27,783 nt of DNA from Rubrivirga sp. (GTDB lineage: Bacteria; Bacteroidota; Rhodothermia; Rhodothermales; Rubricoccaceae), in assembly GCA_012269805.1 (NCBI GenBank), contig JAAXJP010000058.1:1-27783 (forward strand), in the 5' to 3' direction. Every line of letters starts with the position of its first letter. Position 1 is the first letter of the stretch. Below are positions 15,750 to 23,723 of the stretch, piece by piece. Made by a program: the position numbers and the translations under genes. The notes below the pieces were generated by a model. It had not been told where the DNA came from. It saw nothing but the letters and a program-made list of their open reading frames with translations, and ran no database searches.

Positions 15750-18593
15750 ATGCGCCTTCGCTCCTGCCTCGCCCTCGCGGCGACCCTCGGCCTCCTCGCG
15801 CTCACTCCCGACGCCCTCGCCCAGACGACCGGCCAGCTGTCCGGCACCGTCCGCGACGCGCAGAGCGGCGAGGCCATCATCGGGGCCAGCGTGCTCGTCG
15901 AGGGCACGACCCAGGGCGCCTCGACGAACATCGACGGCGAGTTCCGGATCATCGGCGTCCGGCCGGGCACGTACACGCTCGTCGCCTCCTACATCGGCTA
16001 CGCCACGACGCGGCTGGAGGGCGTCCGCGTCAACGTCGACCTCACGACGACGGTCGACCTCGAGCTGACGTCCGAGACGGTCCAGACCGACGAGGTCGTG
16101 GTGACGGCCAACGCCGAGCTGGTCCGCCGCGACCTCACGTCGTCCGAGTTCCGCGTGACGAGCGACGCCATCGAGTCGCTGCCCGTCCAGGAGGTCGGCG
16201 ACATCCTCTCGACGCAGGCCGGCATCACGACGTCCGGCGCCGGCATCCACATTCGCGGCGGGCGCTCGAAGGAAGTCGCCTACTTCGTCGACGGCGTCCG
16301 CGTGACCGACGCCTACGACGGGTCGGTCTCGGTCCAGATCGAGAACGAGGGGATCGAGGAGCTCCAGATCATCGCCGGGACCTACAACGCCGAGTACGGC
16401 CAGGCCAACTCGGGCATCATCAACGTGGTCACCAAAGATCCGGGGACCGACTTCGAGGGGAACGTCGAGGTCTTTTCCGGGACCTACGCCGTGGCCGGCG
16501 ACGGCGGCGCCGACGCCCTCCGCGGCTCGAACACGGGCGACTACCCGCTCCTCGCGAACCTCCCGTACATCGACGTCGACCCGTACTCGTACCTCGAGGT
16601 CAACCCGACGCAGTACGTCAACGGGCAGGCCTCGCTCTCGGGCCCGATCCTCCCGAACCGGCTCGGGTTCTTCGCTCTCGGCCGCTACTTCCGCAACGAC
16701 GGCTGGCTCTACGGCTCCCGCGTATTCAACACCGACGGGACGCCCGGCGACTCGGCGCTCGTGCCCATGAACGCGTTCGAGAAATACAGCGGGCAGGCCA
16801 CGCTCAAGCTCCGCGCCTCGAACCGGATCAACCTCTCGCTGACGACGCTCGCCTCGCTGACGACGGGGGACGGCGGGAGCAGCGCGTTCGACTTCCGCCT
16901 CAACCCGGACGGCATCCGGGGCTACCGCGACGAGGGCCTCACGGCGAACCTCCAGCTCACGCACACGCTCTCGAACACGGCCTTCTACACGCTCAACGCG
17001 AGCACCTTCTACAAGCGGAACCGGACGGCCGCGTTCGACTCGATCGAGGAGTACGAGGACAACGCGTTCCTCCTCCAGACGCCCGAGTTCGTCTACACCG
17101 GCTACGACGGGAATGGCCTCCCGACCGACTCGATCGCCGTGCTCCAGGGGCCGGGCCGGTTCCTCCGCGGCGGCGTCGACCTCGCGCGGTTCCAGCGCGA
17201 GACCCGGAACGTCTCGTTCAAGGGCGACCTCACGTGGCAGGTCCTCGAGCAGCACCTCGTCAAGACCGGCCTCGAGGTCCGCCTCGACGACATCTACCTC
17301 GAGAACTACAACCTCACGCTCGCCGACGACGGGACGCTCCAGGTCCCCGGCCCCGGGACGAACGAGTACCAGCTGATCGAGGACGTCCGCCCGCTGACCA
17401 TCTCGGCGTACCTCCAGGACAAGGCCGAGTACGAGTCGTTCGTGATCAACGCCGGCCTCCGGTTCGACTACTTCGACTCGAACGGCCAGATCCCGGCCGA
17501 CCCCGAGGACCCCAACGCGTTCAACCCGCAGAAGCGGATCAACCGGTTCAACGACCTCGACGGCGACGGCCAGATCTCCGAGGCGGAGGAGACCGACGAG
17601 AACCGGACGACGCTCGAGCAGCGGCTCGGGTACTTCTACGAGGACGCCACGCCCAAATTCCAGATCTCGCCCCGCCTCGGCGTGGCCTACCCGATCACGG
17701 CCCAGGGCGTGATCCACTTCTCGTACGGGTACTTTTTCCAGATCCCGACCTACGAGTTCCTCTTCGCCAACCCCGGCTACCGGGTCGGGACGTCGTCCGG
17801 GACCTACGGGCCGTACGGCAACCCCGACCTCGACCCGCAGCGGACGGTGATGTACGAGATCGGGCTCCAGCAGGGGTTCGGGAGCGACTATCTCCTCGAC
17901 GTCACCGGCTTCTACCGCGACATCGAGGACTGGGTCTCGGTCGGCTTCCCCATCGACGGGACGCTCCCGGGCGTCGACTACCTCGTCTACGAGAACCTCG
18001 ACTTCTCGAACGTCCGCGGCATCACGGTGGCCCTCGGCAAGCGGTTCAACGGCCGGTTCTCGTTCGACGTCGACTACACGTTCCAGGTCGCGGACGGCTC
18101 GAACTCGGACCCGAACGACGCCATCGCGGCCCGCTCCGGCGCCGACGCGCCGACGCTCCGGATCATCCCGCTCAACTGGGACCAGCGCCACACGTTCAAC
18201 GCGAACGTGTTCGTGGGCGGCGGCGGCTGGGGCGCCTCGGCCATCGGCCGGTTCGGGACGGGCTACCCGTACACGCCCGCCGCCGACCCCGACGGCGACC
18301 GGATCGGGACGCTCCCGGCCATCCCCACGAACGCGCTCCGCCGGCCGGCGACGGCGTCCGTCGACCTCTACGCCTTCCGCGAGTTCGGCCTCGGCGGCGT
18401 GACGCCACGCGTGTTCGTCCAGGTCTACAACCTCCTCGACGCCCGCAACGCGACCGGCGTCTACGGCGACACGGGCCTCCCCGATGTCACCTTCCTCAAC
18501 GTGGGCGCCTCGGACGACCCCGGCTACTACGTCCGCCCCGACTTCTACCAGGAGCCCCGCCGGATCCAGCTCGGCCTCTCCGTCGGCTTCTAA
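15750..18593 (+). CDS. TonB-dependent receptor with carboxypeptidase-regulatory-like N-terminal domain
   Basis: This 947-residue outer-membrane beta-barrel imports large substrates, driven by TonB. A signal peptide covers 1-25 (ending ALAQTTG). A CarboxypepD_reg-like beta-sandwich follows (about 28-115: LSGTVRDAQSGEAIIGASV ... DGEFRIIGVRPGTYTL). The plug is at about 118-230 (DEVVVTANAE, DILSTQAGITTSGAGIHIRG, AYFVDGVRV, NAEYGQANSGIINVVTK). The barrel runs to a C-terminal strand ending GLSVGF with the terminal Phe typical of outer-membrane barrels. An EF-hand-like loop DLDGDGQISEAE (602-613) lies in the middle of the barrel, probably in an extracellular loop. It resembles the receptor class without a SusD partner, and no SusD gene is adjacent. 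It is tightly spaced with the PPIase (3 bases) and the next gene (3 bases). Substrate is inferred to be a maltodextrin from context only. Confidence 0.92.
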   Translation: MRLRSCLALAATLGLLALTPDALAQTTGQLSGTVRDAQSGEAIIGASVLVEGTTQGASTNIDGEFRIIGVRPGTYTLVASYIGYATTRLEGVRVNVDLTTTVDLELTSETVQTDEVVVTANAELVRRDLTSSEFRVTSDAIESLPVQEVGDILSTQAGITTSGAGIHIRGGRSKEVAYFVDGVRVTDAYDGSVSVQIENEGIEELQIIAGTYNAEYGQANSGIINVVTKDPGTDFEGNVEVFSGTYAVAGDGGADALRGSNTGDYPLLANLPYIDVDPYSYLEVNPTQYVNGQASLSGPILPNRLGFFALGRYFRNDGWLYGSRVFNTDGTPGDSALVPMNAFEKYSGQATLKLRASNRINLSLTTLASLTTGDGGSSAFDFRLNPDGIRGYRDEGLTANLQLTHTLSNTAFYTLNASTFYKRNRTAAFDSIEEYEDNAFLLQTPEFVYTGYDGNGLPTDSIAVLQGPGRFLRGGVDLARFQRETRNVSFKGDLTWQVLEQHLVKTGLEVRLDDIYLENYNLTLADDGTLQVPGPGTNEYQLIEDVRPLTISAYLQDKAEYESFVINAGLRFDYFDSNGQIPADPEDPNAFNPQKRINRFNDLDGDGQISEAEETDENRTTLEQRLGYFYEDATPKFQISPRLGVAYPITAQGVIHFSYGYFFQIPTYEFLFANPGYRVGTSSGTYGPYGNPDLDPQRTVMYEIGLQQGFGSDYLLDVTGFYRDIEDWVSVGFPIDGTLPGVDYLVYENLDFSNVRGITVALGKRFNGRFSFDVDYTFQVADGSNSDPNDAIAARSGADAPTLRIIPLNWDQRHTFNANVFVGGGGWGASAIGRFGTGYPYTPAADPDGDRIGTLPAIPTNALRRPATASVDLYAFREFGLGGVTPRVFVQVYNLLDARNATGVYGDTGLPDVTFLNVGASDDPGYYVRPDFYQEPRRIQLGLSVGF

Positions 18594-18596
18594 TCG

Positions 18597-21500
18597 ATGA
18601 CCGCCTTGACCCTCTCCTCCCGGCTCCTCCTCGTCCTCGCGGCCCTGGCCGCCTCGGCGCCCGCGTGGGCGCAGGGCCAGATCGACCGCGACCACGTGCC
18701 CTCGAACGAGCGCGTGGACCTGTTCGAGCGGCGCCAGACCGACCTCGACGCCAACGTCGTCCGCACGACGGTCTTCAACTTCGGCCAGACCGGCCGGACG
18801 AGCGCCGCGCCCGACGAGATCCCCTACGAGTGGCCGCGCAACACGCGCCGGCACTACCTCGCGTTGACCGGCCTGTTCGCCGGCGCCGAGGTCGTCGGCG
18901 AGAGCGGCGAGCGCGAGTGGATCGTCGACGTCCCGAACTACCGGACGAACCTCAACAACCCGTCCGAGGCCTGGACGTGGGCGCCCGTCGCCGGCTACGT
19001 CAACACGGCCGACGAGGACCTCGGGATCGCCCGGAGCGACCGGCCCGAGACGTGGCCCGGCTTCTGGCCCGACAAGCTCGAGGACCCGACCGACCCCGGC
19101 TGGAGCGGCTCCTGGAGCGGCCTCTTCGGCAAGGACGTGTTCAACGCCGACCTCGAGGTCTACTACAAGATGGGCGACGACGAGTACGCCCGGCCCAACA
19201 ACACGTACTACCCGGACTCGACGGACCGCTCCCGCCGCGGCCTCGGCCTCCTCGCCGACACCCGCGTGCTGGCCTGGAGCCAGGTGCTCATCGACGACGT
19301 CGTGTTCATCCTCCACAAGGTCAAGAACGACGGGACGAAGGACCTCTCGACGGTCGGCGTGACGCTGTGGCTGGCCGACCTCGTCGGCGGCGCCCCCGAC
19401 GCCTCGGACGACCAGCCCTTTTTCGACCTCCTCCTCGACACGGCCTTCCTCGCCGACGCCGACGGCCGCTCGACCGACCCGGCCTTCGAGGGCGCCGAGG
19501 TGGAGGGGGCCATCGCGTTCTTCCTCGAGACGCCGGGCAACGCGACCGACCGGATCGACAACGACGGCGACGGGACGACGGCGCCCGAGGCCGCCGAGCT
19601 CAACTTCCGCGGCGTCTCGCGCGGCGAGCCCGGCAGCCCGACGGTCACGCTCGAACTCCTCGCGGGCGAGGGCGACCAGGCGGGCGCCGCCGGCCGCCGC
19701 CTCCGCTACGACGGCATCGACAACAACGGGAACGGGCTCGTCGACGAGGACTCGACGCAGGCCGCGTTCGGCACGCAGGTGGGCGTCGGGTTCGCCGACT
19801 ACATCGACAACGACGGCGACGGCGAGCCGGGCTCGCCGGTGGTCACGCAGGCCATGATCGACGCGGCCGCGGCCGACCCGTACGGCCGCTGGCCCGTGAA
19901 CCCGAACACGGGAGCCGGCGAGCCGGTCCACCTCATCGGGGTCGGCATCACGTACGGCGCGAGCGACACGCCCGACCTCGGCAAGGCCTTCCGCGACAAC
20001 ATCGACAACGACGGCGACGCGTTCTCGGACGGCCCGCCGCCCGACTACCTCTGGGAGCCGGGCAGCCCGGTCGTCACGCAGGAGATGGTGAACGCGGCGG
20101 CCGGCGACGCGCCGTACTACCGCTGGGCCGTGCCCGGCACCGACATCGTCCTCTACGACGTGAAGGCCGAGGACCTCGGGAGCCCCTACGCCGACGGCGT
20201 CGACAACGACGGCGACGGGGCCGTCGACGAGGGGATCGACGAGGACATCGACGAGATGATCGACGAGCGCCGCGACGACGGGATCGACAACGACGGCGAC
20301 TGGCGGGCCGCGCTCGACGACGTCGGCCTCGACGGTTCCGACAACACGGTCGACACGGGCGAGGGCGACGGCGTGCCGACCTCGGGCGCCGGGACCGACC
20401 TCCCGGGCGAGCCGAACCTCGACGTGACCGACGTCTCGGAGTCCGACCAGATCGGCATCACGAACGTCCAGTACAAGCCGGCCGGCGGCGTGGCCTTCCA
20501 GTCGATCGCCGACCGCCAGCTCTTTTTCGACTTTATGGTGCCGGGGCAGTTCTCGCTCCTCCAGCCCGGCCAGTCGCCGGCGTCCCGCGACACCGACCTG
20601 TTCGTGTCGTCGGGCACGTTCCCGCTGCGGGCGGGCCAGACCGAGTCGGTCTCGTTCGCCGTCATCCTCGGCGACGTTGACTACGGCCGGCAGGCGACCG
20701 ACGTGGAGGGCCGCTACCGCGACCTCCTGACCAAGCGCCAGGACGCCCTCGAGGCCTACGAGGCCGACTACCGCTTCGCCCAGGCGCCGATCTGCCCGAC
20801 CGTCCGCGCCGTGCCGGGCGACGGGGCCGTCACGCTCTACTGGGACGACGCGGCCGAGAGCTCGTTCGACACGTTCATCGCCGACCTCGCCCAGCCGGGC
20901 CTCGACCCCAACGACTTCGAGGGCTACCGCGTCTACCGCGCGACGGACCCCGGCTTTCTCGACGCCCGCCAGATCACGGACGGATTCGGCAACGTGAGCT
21001 TCCTCCGGCCGATCGCCCAGTTCGACCTCATCGACGAGTACGAGGGGTTCCACCCGGTCGCCACGAACGGGACGCAGTTCTACCTCGGCTCGAACGTCCG
21101 CGACCCCGGCGAGGCGGCCAACGGGCTCGTCAACACGTTCACAGACTCGACGGCCGTCAACGGCGTCCAGTACTACTACGCCGTGACGAGCTACGACTTC
21201 GGCGCGGCGGCCGTGAACATCCAGCCCTCGGAGTGCCCCATCTCGATCACGATCGGGCCCGACGGGACGGTCACGCGGACGGGCCCGAACGTCGCTGTGA
21301 TCACGCCGTCGCAGGCGGCGGCCGGCTACACCGAGGGGACCGCCGAGGTCGCCCGTGTCCAGGGCTTCGCGAGCGGCGCGGTCACCTACCGGACCGTCGA
21401 CCCGACGTCGCTGAAGGACGGCCACCGCTACCGCGTGACGTTCCGCGACACGCTCGTCCTCGGCCAGATCAACACGAGCGGCCGCCAGATCACGCAGGAC

Positions 21501-22577
21501 ACCATCCGCACGCGCGACGTGACGCTGACGGACCTGACGGACGGCCGGACGCTCTTCGCCAACTCGACGGCCTGGCGGCCCGAGCGCGACGCGCCGATCA
21601 CGGACGGCTTCCAGCTCTCGTTCGACCCCGTCTTCTTCACCAGCCGGATCGCCGACTCGACGCGCTGGCTCGGGGGGGGCGTCAAGCCGCTCACGGCCGA
21701 CGTGTTCAGCTTTACCGGCAACCCGCCCGGCACGCGCGTCCCGGCCGACTACCGCATCGAGGTGGGCCCACCCGGCTCGGGCATGTCGACCGCGTTCACG
21801 ATCACGATCGGTCTCCCGCGGACGCTCCCGGCCAAGCCGACCAACGTCCGCGTGTTCAAGACGGTCGTGGACGGGGCCGGCAACGCGACCGAGGTGCCCG
21901 TCGCCTACGCGTTCTACGACGTGGCCGGCGAGGGCGCCGACCCGTTCGGCGAGGGGAGCGCGGCGACGAACCTGTTCTCGACCGAGTACAACATCGGCGG
22001 GGCCGGCATCGACGACTCGGACCGGATCTACCTCTTGGAGGACATCCCCGGCGACCGCCGCGACGGCCTCACGCCGACGTGGGAGCTCCGGATGAACCTC
22101 GCCGACCCGAACCTGCGGGACCCGCAGGCCGGCGACACGGGCGTCCTCGTGACGAGCAAGCCGTTCCTCTCGTCCGACGTCTACGAGTTCACCGTGACCG
22201 GGCCGTCGTTCGACGCCGAGGCCGCCGCGGGCCTGCTCGACCAGGTCCGCGTGGTGCCCAACCCGTACCGGGGGACGAGCCAGTTCGAGGTGGCCAACCC
22301 GTTTCCGACCGGGCGGGGCGAGCGGCGCGTCCGGTTCGTCGGGCTCCCGCCGCAGGCGACCGTCCGCATCTTCACGCCCTCGGGCCGGCTCGTCCGGACG
22401 CTCGAGATGAACGAGGGCTCGAACGGGACCGTCACGACCGGGATGCTCCTCAACGGGTCGCTGAGCTGGGACCTCCTCAACGAGGACCGCCTCGAGGTCT
22501 CGTACGGCATCTACCTCTACCACGTCGACGCGCCCGGGGTGGGCGAGACGACGGGCACCCTCGCCCTGATCAAGTAG
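18597..22577 (+). CDS. Large surface protein with DNDGD calcium-type loops, FN3-like domain and T9SS/FlgD-like C-terminal domain
   Basis: I do not recognise a named family. The 1326-residue protein has a signal peptide (about 1-25, ending APAWAQ). Residues about 90-300 are aromatic-rich and beta-structured. Residues 321-569 hold six Asp-rich loops of D-N-(D/N)-G-(D/N) type, starting at 321, 375, 404, 470, 536 and 564; those at 321, 404 and 536 are complete DNDGDG. Three copies of an EPGSP-x-VT element start at 344, 410 and 487, giving a modular repeat. A fibronectin III-like region spans about 730-885 (AVTLYWDD ... YYYAVTSYDF). The C-terminus (about 1216-1326) has VVPNPYRG, VRIFTPSGRLVRTL and SYGIYLYHVDAPG, matching the T9SS type A/FlgD-like sorting fold. 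It occupies the position a SusD gene would hold in a Sus-type locus. Probably exported by T9SS and retained at the surface beside the receptor (inference). Confidence 0.82.
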   Translation: MTALTLSSRLLLVLAALAASAPAWAQGQIDRDHVPSNERVDLFERRQTDLDANVVRTTVFNFGQTGRTSAAPDEIPYEWPRNTRRHYLALTGLFAGAEVVGESGEREWIVDVPNYRTNLNNPSEAWTWAPVAGYVNTADEDLGIARSDRPETWPGFWPDKLEDPTDPGWSGSWSGLFGKDVFNADLEVYYKMGDDEYARPNNTYYPDSTDRSRRGLGLLADTRVLAWSQVLIDDVVFILHKVKNDGTKDLSTVGVTLWLADLVGGAPDASDDQPFFDLLLDTAFLADADGRSTDPAFEGAEVEGAIAFFLETPGNATDRIDNDGDGTTAPEAAELNFRGVSRGEPGSPTVTLELLAGEGDQAGAAGRRLRYDGIDNNGNGLVDEDSTQAAFGTQVGVGFADYIDNDGDGEPGSPVVTQAMIDAAAADPYGRWPVNPNTGAGEPVHLIGVGITYGASDTPDLGKAFRDNIDNDGDAFSDGPPPDYLWEPGSPVVTQEMVNAAAGDAPYYRWAVPGTDIVLYDVKAEDLGSPYADGVDNDGDGAVDEGIDEDIDEMIDERRDDGIDNDGDWRAALDDVGLDGSDNTVDTGEGDGVPTSGAGTDLPGEPNLDVTDVSESDQIGITNVQYKPAGGVAFQSIADRQLFFDFMVPGQFSLLQPGQSPASRDTDLFVSSGTFPLRAGQTESVSFAVILGDVDYGRQATDVEGRYRDLLTKRQDALEAYEADYRFAQAPICPTVRAVPGDGAVTLYWDDAAESSFDTFIADLAQPGLDPNDFEGYRVYRATDPGFLDARQITDGFGNVSFLRPIAQFDLIDEYEGFHPVATNGTQFYLGSNVRDPGEAANGLVNTFTDSTAVNGVQYYYAVTSYDFGAAAVNIQPSECPISITIGPDGTVTRTGPNVAVITPSQAAAGYTEGTAEVARVQGFASGAVTYRTVDPTSLKDGHRYRVTFRDTLVLGQINTSGRQITQDTIRTRDVTLTDLTDGRTLFANSTAWRPERDAPITDGFQLSFDPVFFTSRIADSTRWLGGGVKPLTADVFSFTGNPPGTRVPADYRIEVGPPGSGMSTAFTITIGLPRTLPAKPTNVRVFKTVVDGAGNATEVPVAYAFYDVAGEGADPFGEGSAATNLFSTEYNIGGAGIDDSDRIYLLEDIPGDRRDGLTPTWELRMNLADPNLRDPQAGDTGVLVTSKPFLSSDVYEFTVTGPSFDAEAAAGLLDQVRVVPNPYRGTSQFEVANPFPTGRGERRVRFVGLPPQATVRIFTPSGRLVRTLEMNEGSNGTVTTGMLLNGSLSWDLLNEDRLEVSYGIYLYHVDAPGVGETTGTLALIK
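19557..20303 (+). repeat. Intragenic repeat: DNDGD loops and EPGSP modules
   Basis: The 15-base coding unit for DNDGD occurs at 19557, 19806, 20004, 20202 and 20286, with a variant (DNNGN) at 19719. Each of three modules begins with EPGSP-x-VT (bases 19626, 19824, 20055) and ends with an I/V-DNDGD loop. The second and third copies also share a downstream pattern, VVTQ-x-M then PY-x(0,1)-RW (PYGRW and PYYRW). Loops three to five start exactly 198 bases apart. Confidence 0.8.
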
Positions 22578-22579
22578 CC

Positions 22580-23599
22580 ATGTCGACGCACACCACCTTC
22601 GCCCGGCTGCTCCCTCTGGCGGCCCTCCTCGTGGCCGGGCCCGCCTCGGCGCAGTCGGGGACGGCCGCGGCCGAGTTCCTCAACGTCCCGATCGGGGCCC
22701 GCGCGACGGCGATGGGCGGCGCCTTCGGGGCGACGGCCGCCGACCCCGCCGCGATCTACTGGAACCCGGCCGGGCTCGCCGGGATGCGCGGTGCGCAGGC
22801 CCAGTTCGAGTACGCCCAGTGGTACGTCGGCTCCGACGTCAACTTCGCCTCGGTCGCCTCGCCGACCCCGTTCGGGACGGTCGCCGTCGGCGTGACGGCG
22901 CTGACGTACGACGACATGGACGTGATCGAGGAGACCGGCAACCGCCAGCAGCCCTCCGGCGAGACGTTCGCGGCCGGCTCGTACGCCGTCTCGCTCGGCT
23001 ACGGCCGCCAGCTGACCGACCGGTTCTCGCTGGGCGGGACCGTCAAGGTCGTCCGCGAGCAGATCGCCAACTCGTCGGCGACGGGCGTGGCGTTCGACGT
23101 CGGAACGCTGTTCGTGACGCCGTTCCGGGGCGTCCGCCTCGGGGCCTCGATCGCCAACTTCGGCCCGAAGATGAAGATGGACGGGGCGGACCTCAACATC
23201 CCGTTCGACCCGCTCCCGGGCCAGAGCGGCAACAACAACGCGATCCCCGGCCGGATCGCGACCGACGCCTACGACCTCCCGCTCACGATGCGCGTCGGGC
23301 TGGCGACCGAGCTCTACGAGCGGGCCGGGACGCGCGTGACGGTCGCCGTCGACGCGCTCTCGCCGTCGGCGGCCGGCCAGCACGTCAACGCGGGCGCCGA
23401 GGTGGGCCTGCTCGGCGGGCTCGTCCAGGTCCGCGGCGGCGTCCAGGAGCTGTTCCTCGAGGAGAGCCCCCGGTCGTTCACGCTCGGCGGCGGCCTCCGC
23501 TACGGGTTCGGCGGGCTCGACCTCGCGGCCGACTACGCCTACGAGGCGGCCGACTACTTCGACGGCGTCCACCGCCTCTCGGTCGGCCTCCGGTTCTAG
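22580..23599 (+). CDS. PorV/PorQ-family outer-membrane protein
   Basis: The 339-residue protein is a FadL-like outer-membrane barrel of the PorV family. PorV works with the type IX secretion system, receiving cargo and passing it to the sortase or surface. The ATG at 22580 (2 bases after the preceding stop) gives a clean signal peptide (about 1-24, ending GPASAQ); longer in-frame extensions lie within the upstream coding sequence and are rejected. The diagnostic N-terminal motif is FLNVPIGARATAMGGAF followed by ADPAAIYWNPAGLAG (about 33-64). Amphipathic strands continue to the end (HRLSVGLRF), finishing on Phe. Its position directly after a T9SS-type cargo gene suggests a dedicated partner for the 1326-residue protein rather than the general PorV of the cell (inference). 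It is the last gene of the first LacI-controlled unit; the next gene has its own operator-like site. Confidence 0.9.
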   Translation: MSTHTTFARLLPLAALLVAGPASAQSGTAAAEFLNVPIGARATAMGGAFGATAADPAAIYWNPAGLAGMRGAQAQFEYAQWYVGSDVNFASVASPTPFGTVAVGVTALTYDDMDVIEETGNRQQPSGETFAAGSYAVSLGYGRQLTDRFSLGGTVKVVREQIANSSATGVAFDVGTLFVTPFRGVRLGASIANFGPKMKMDGADLNIPFDPLPGQSGNNNAIPGRIATDAYDLPLTMRVGLATELYERAGTRVTVAVDALSPSAAGQHVNAGAEVGLLGGLVQVRGGVQELFLEESPRSFTLGGGLRYGFGGLDLAADYAYEAADYFDGVHRLSVGLRF

Positions 23600-23647
23600 C
23601 GCCGCCGGGCCCGCGAATTCCCTCACACACGTTCTGTACACCGGGCA

Positions 23648-23661
23648 CGAAAGCGCTTACA
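23648..23661. promoter_or_regulatory. Second LacI-family operator-like site (12/14 match)
   Basis: CGAAAGCGCTTACA differs from the palindrome at 13001-13014 at two positions in the left arm, and the next base (C) is also shared. It lies 62 bases upstream of the ATG at 23724, in the 124-base gap after the PorV-family gene. The location fits a promoter-overlapping operator for the starch-binding protein unit. Confidence 0.75.
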
Positions 23662-23723
23662 CTGCGTCGGACGCTCTTCTCGCCGGCTCCGCCGGTCCTT
23701 TCTCACAACACGGGACACACACG

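Noticed and set aside
14126..20680. A same-strand open frame of 2184 codons in another phase
   Set aside because: The product is dominated by Arg, Pro and Gly and spans several real genes joined by stops and starts in the true frame; it is a frame shadow.
13890..22523. A reverse-strand open frame of 2877 codons opposite the regulator, PPIase, receptor and large surface protein
   Set aside because: The predicted product is a low-complexity run of Val, Arg, Glu, Asp, Gly and Ala with no recognisable motif or signal, and the opposite strand carries well-supported genes. In GC-rich DNA with G/C-ending codons, antisense frames stay open by composition.
18597..22577. Calling the 1326-residue protein a SusD-family lipoprotein because of its position after the receptor
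   Set aside because: It has an ordinary signal peptide without a lipobox, no SusD/TPR helical architecture, and a T9SS/FlgD-like C-terminus.
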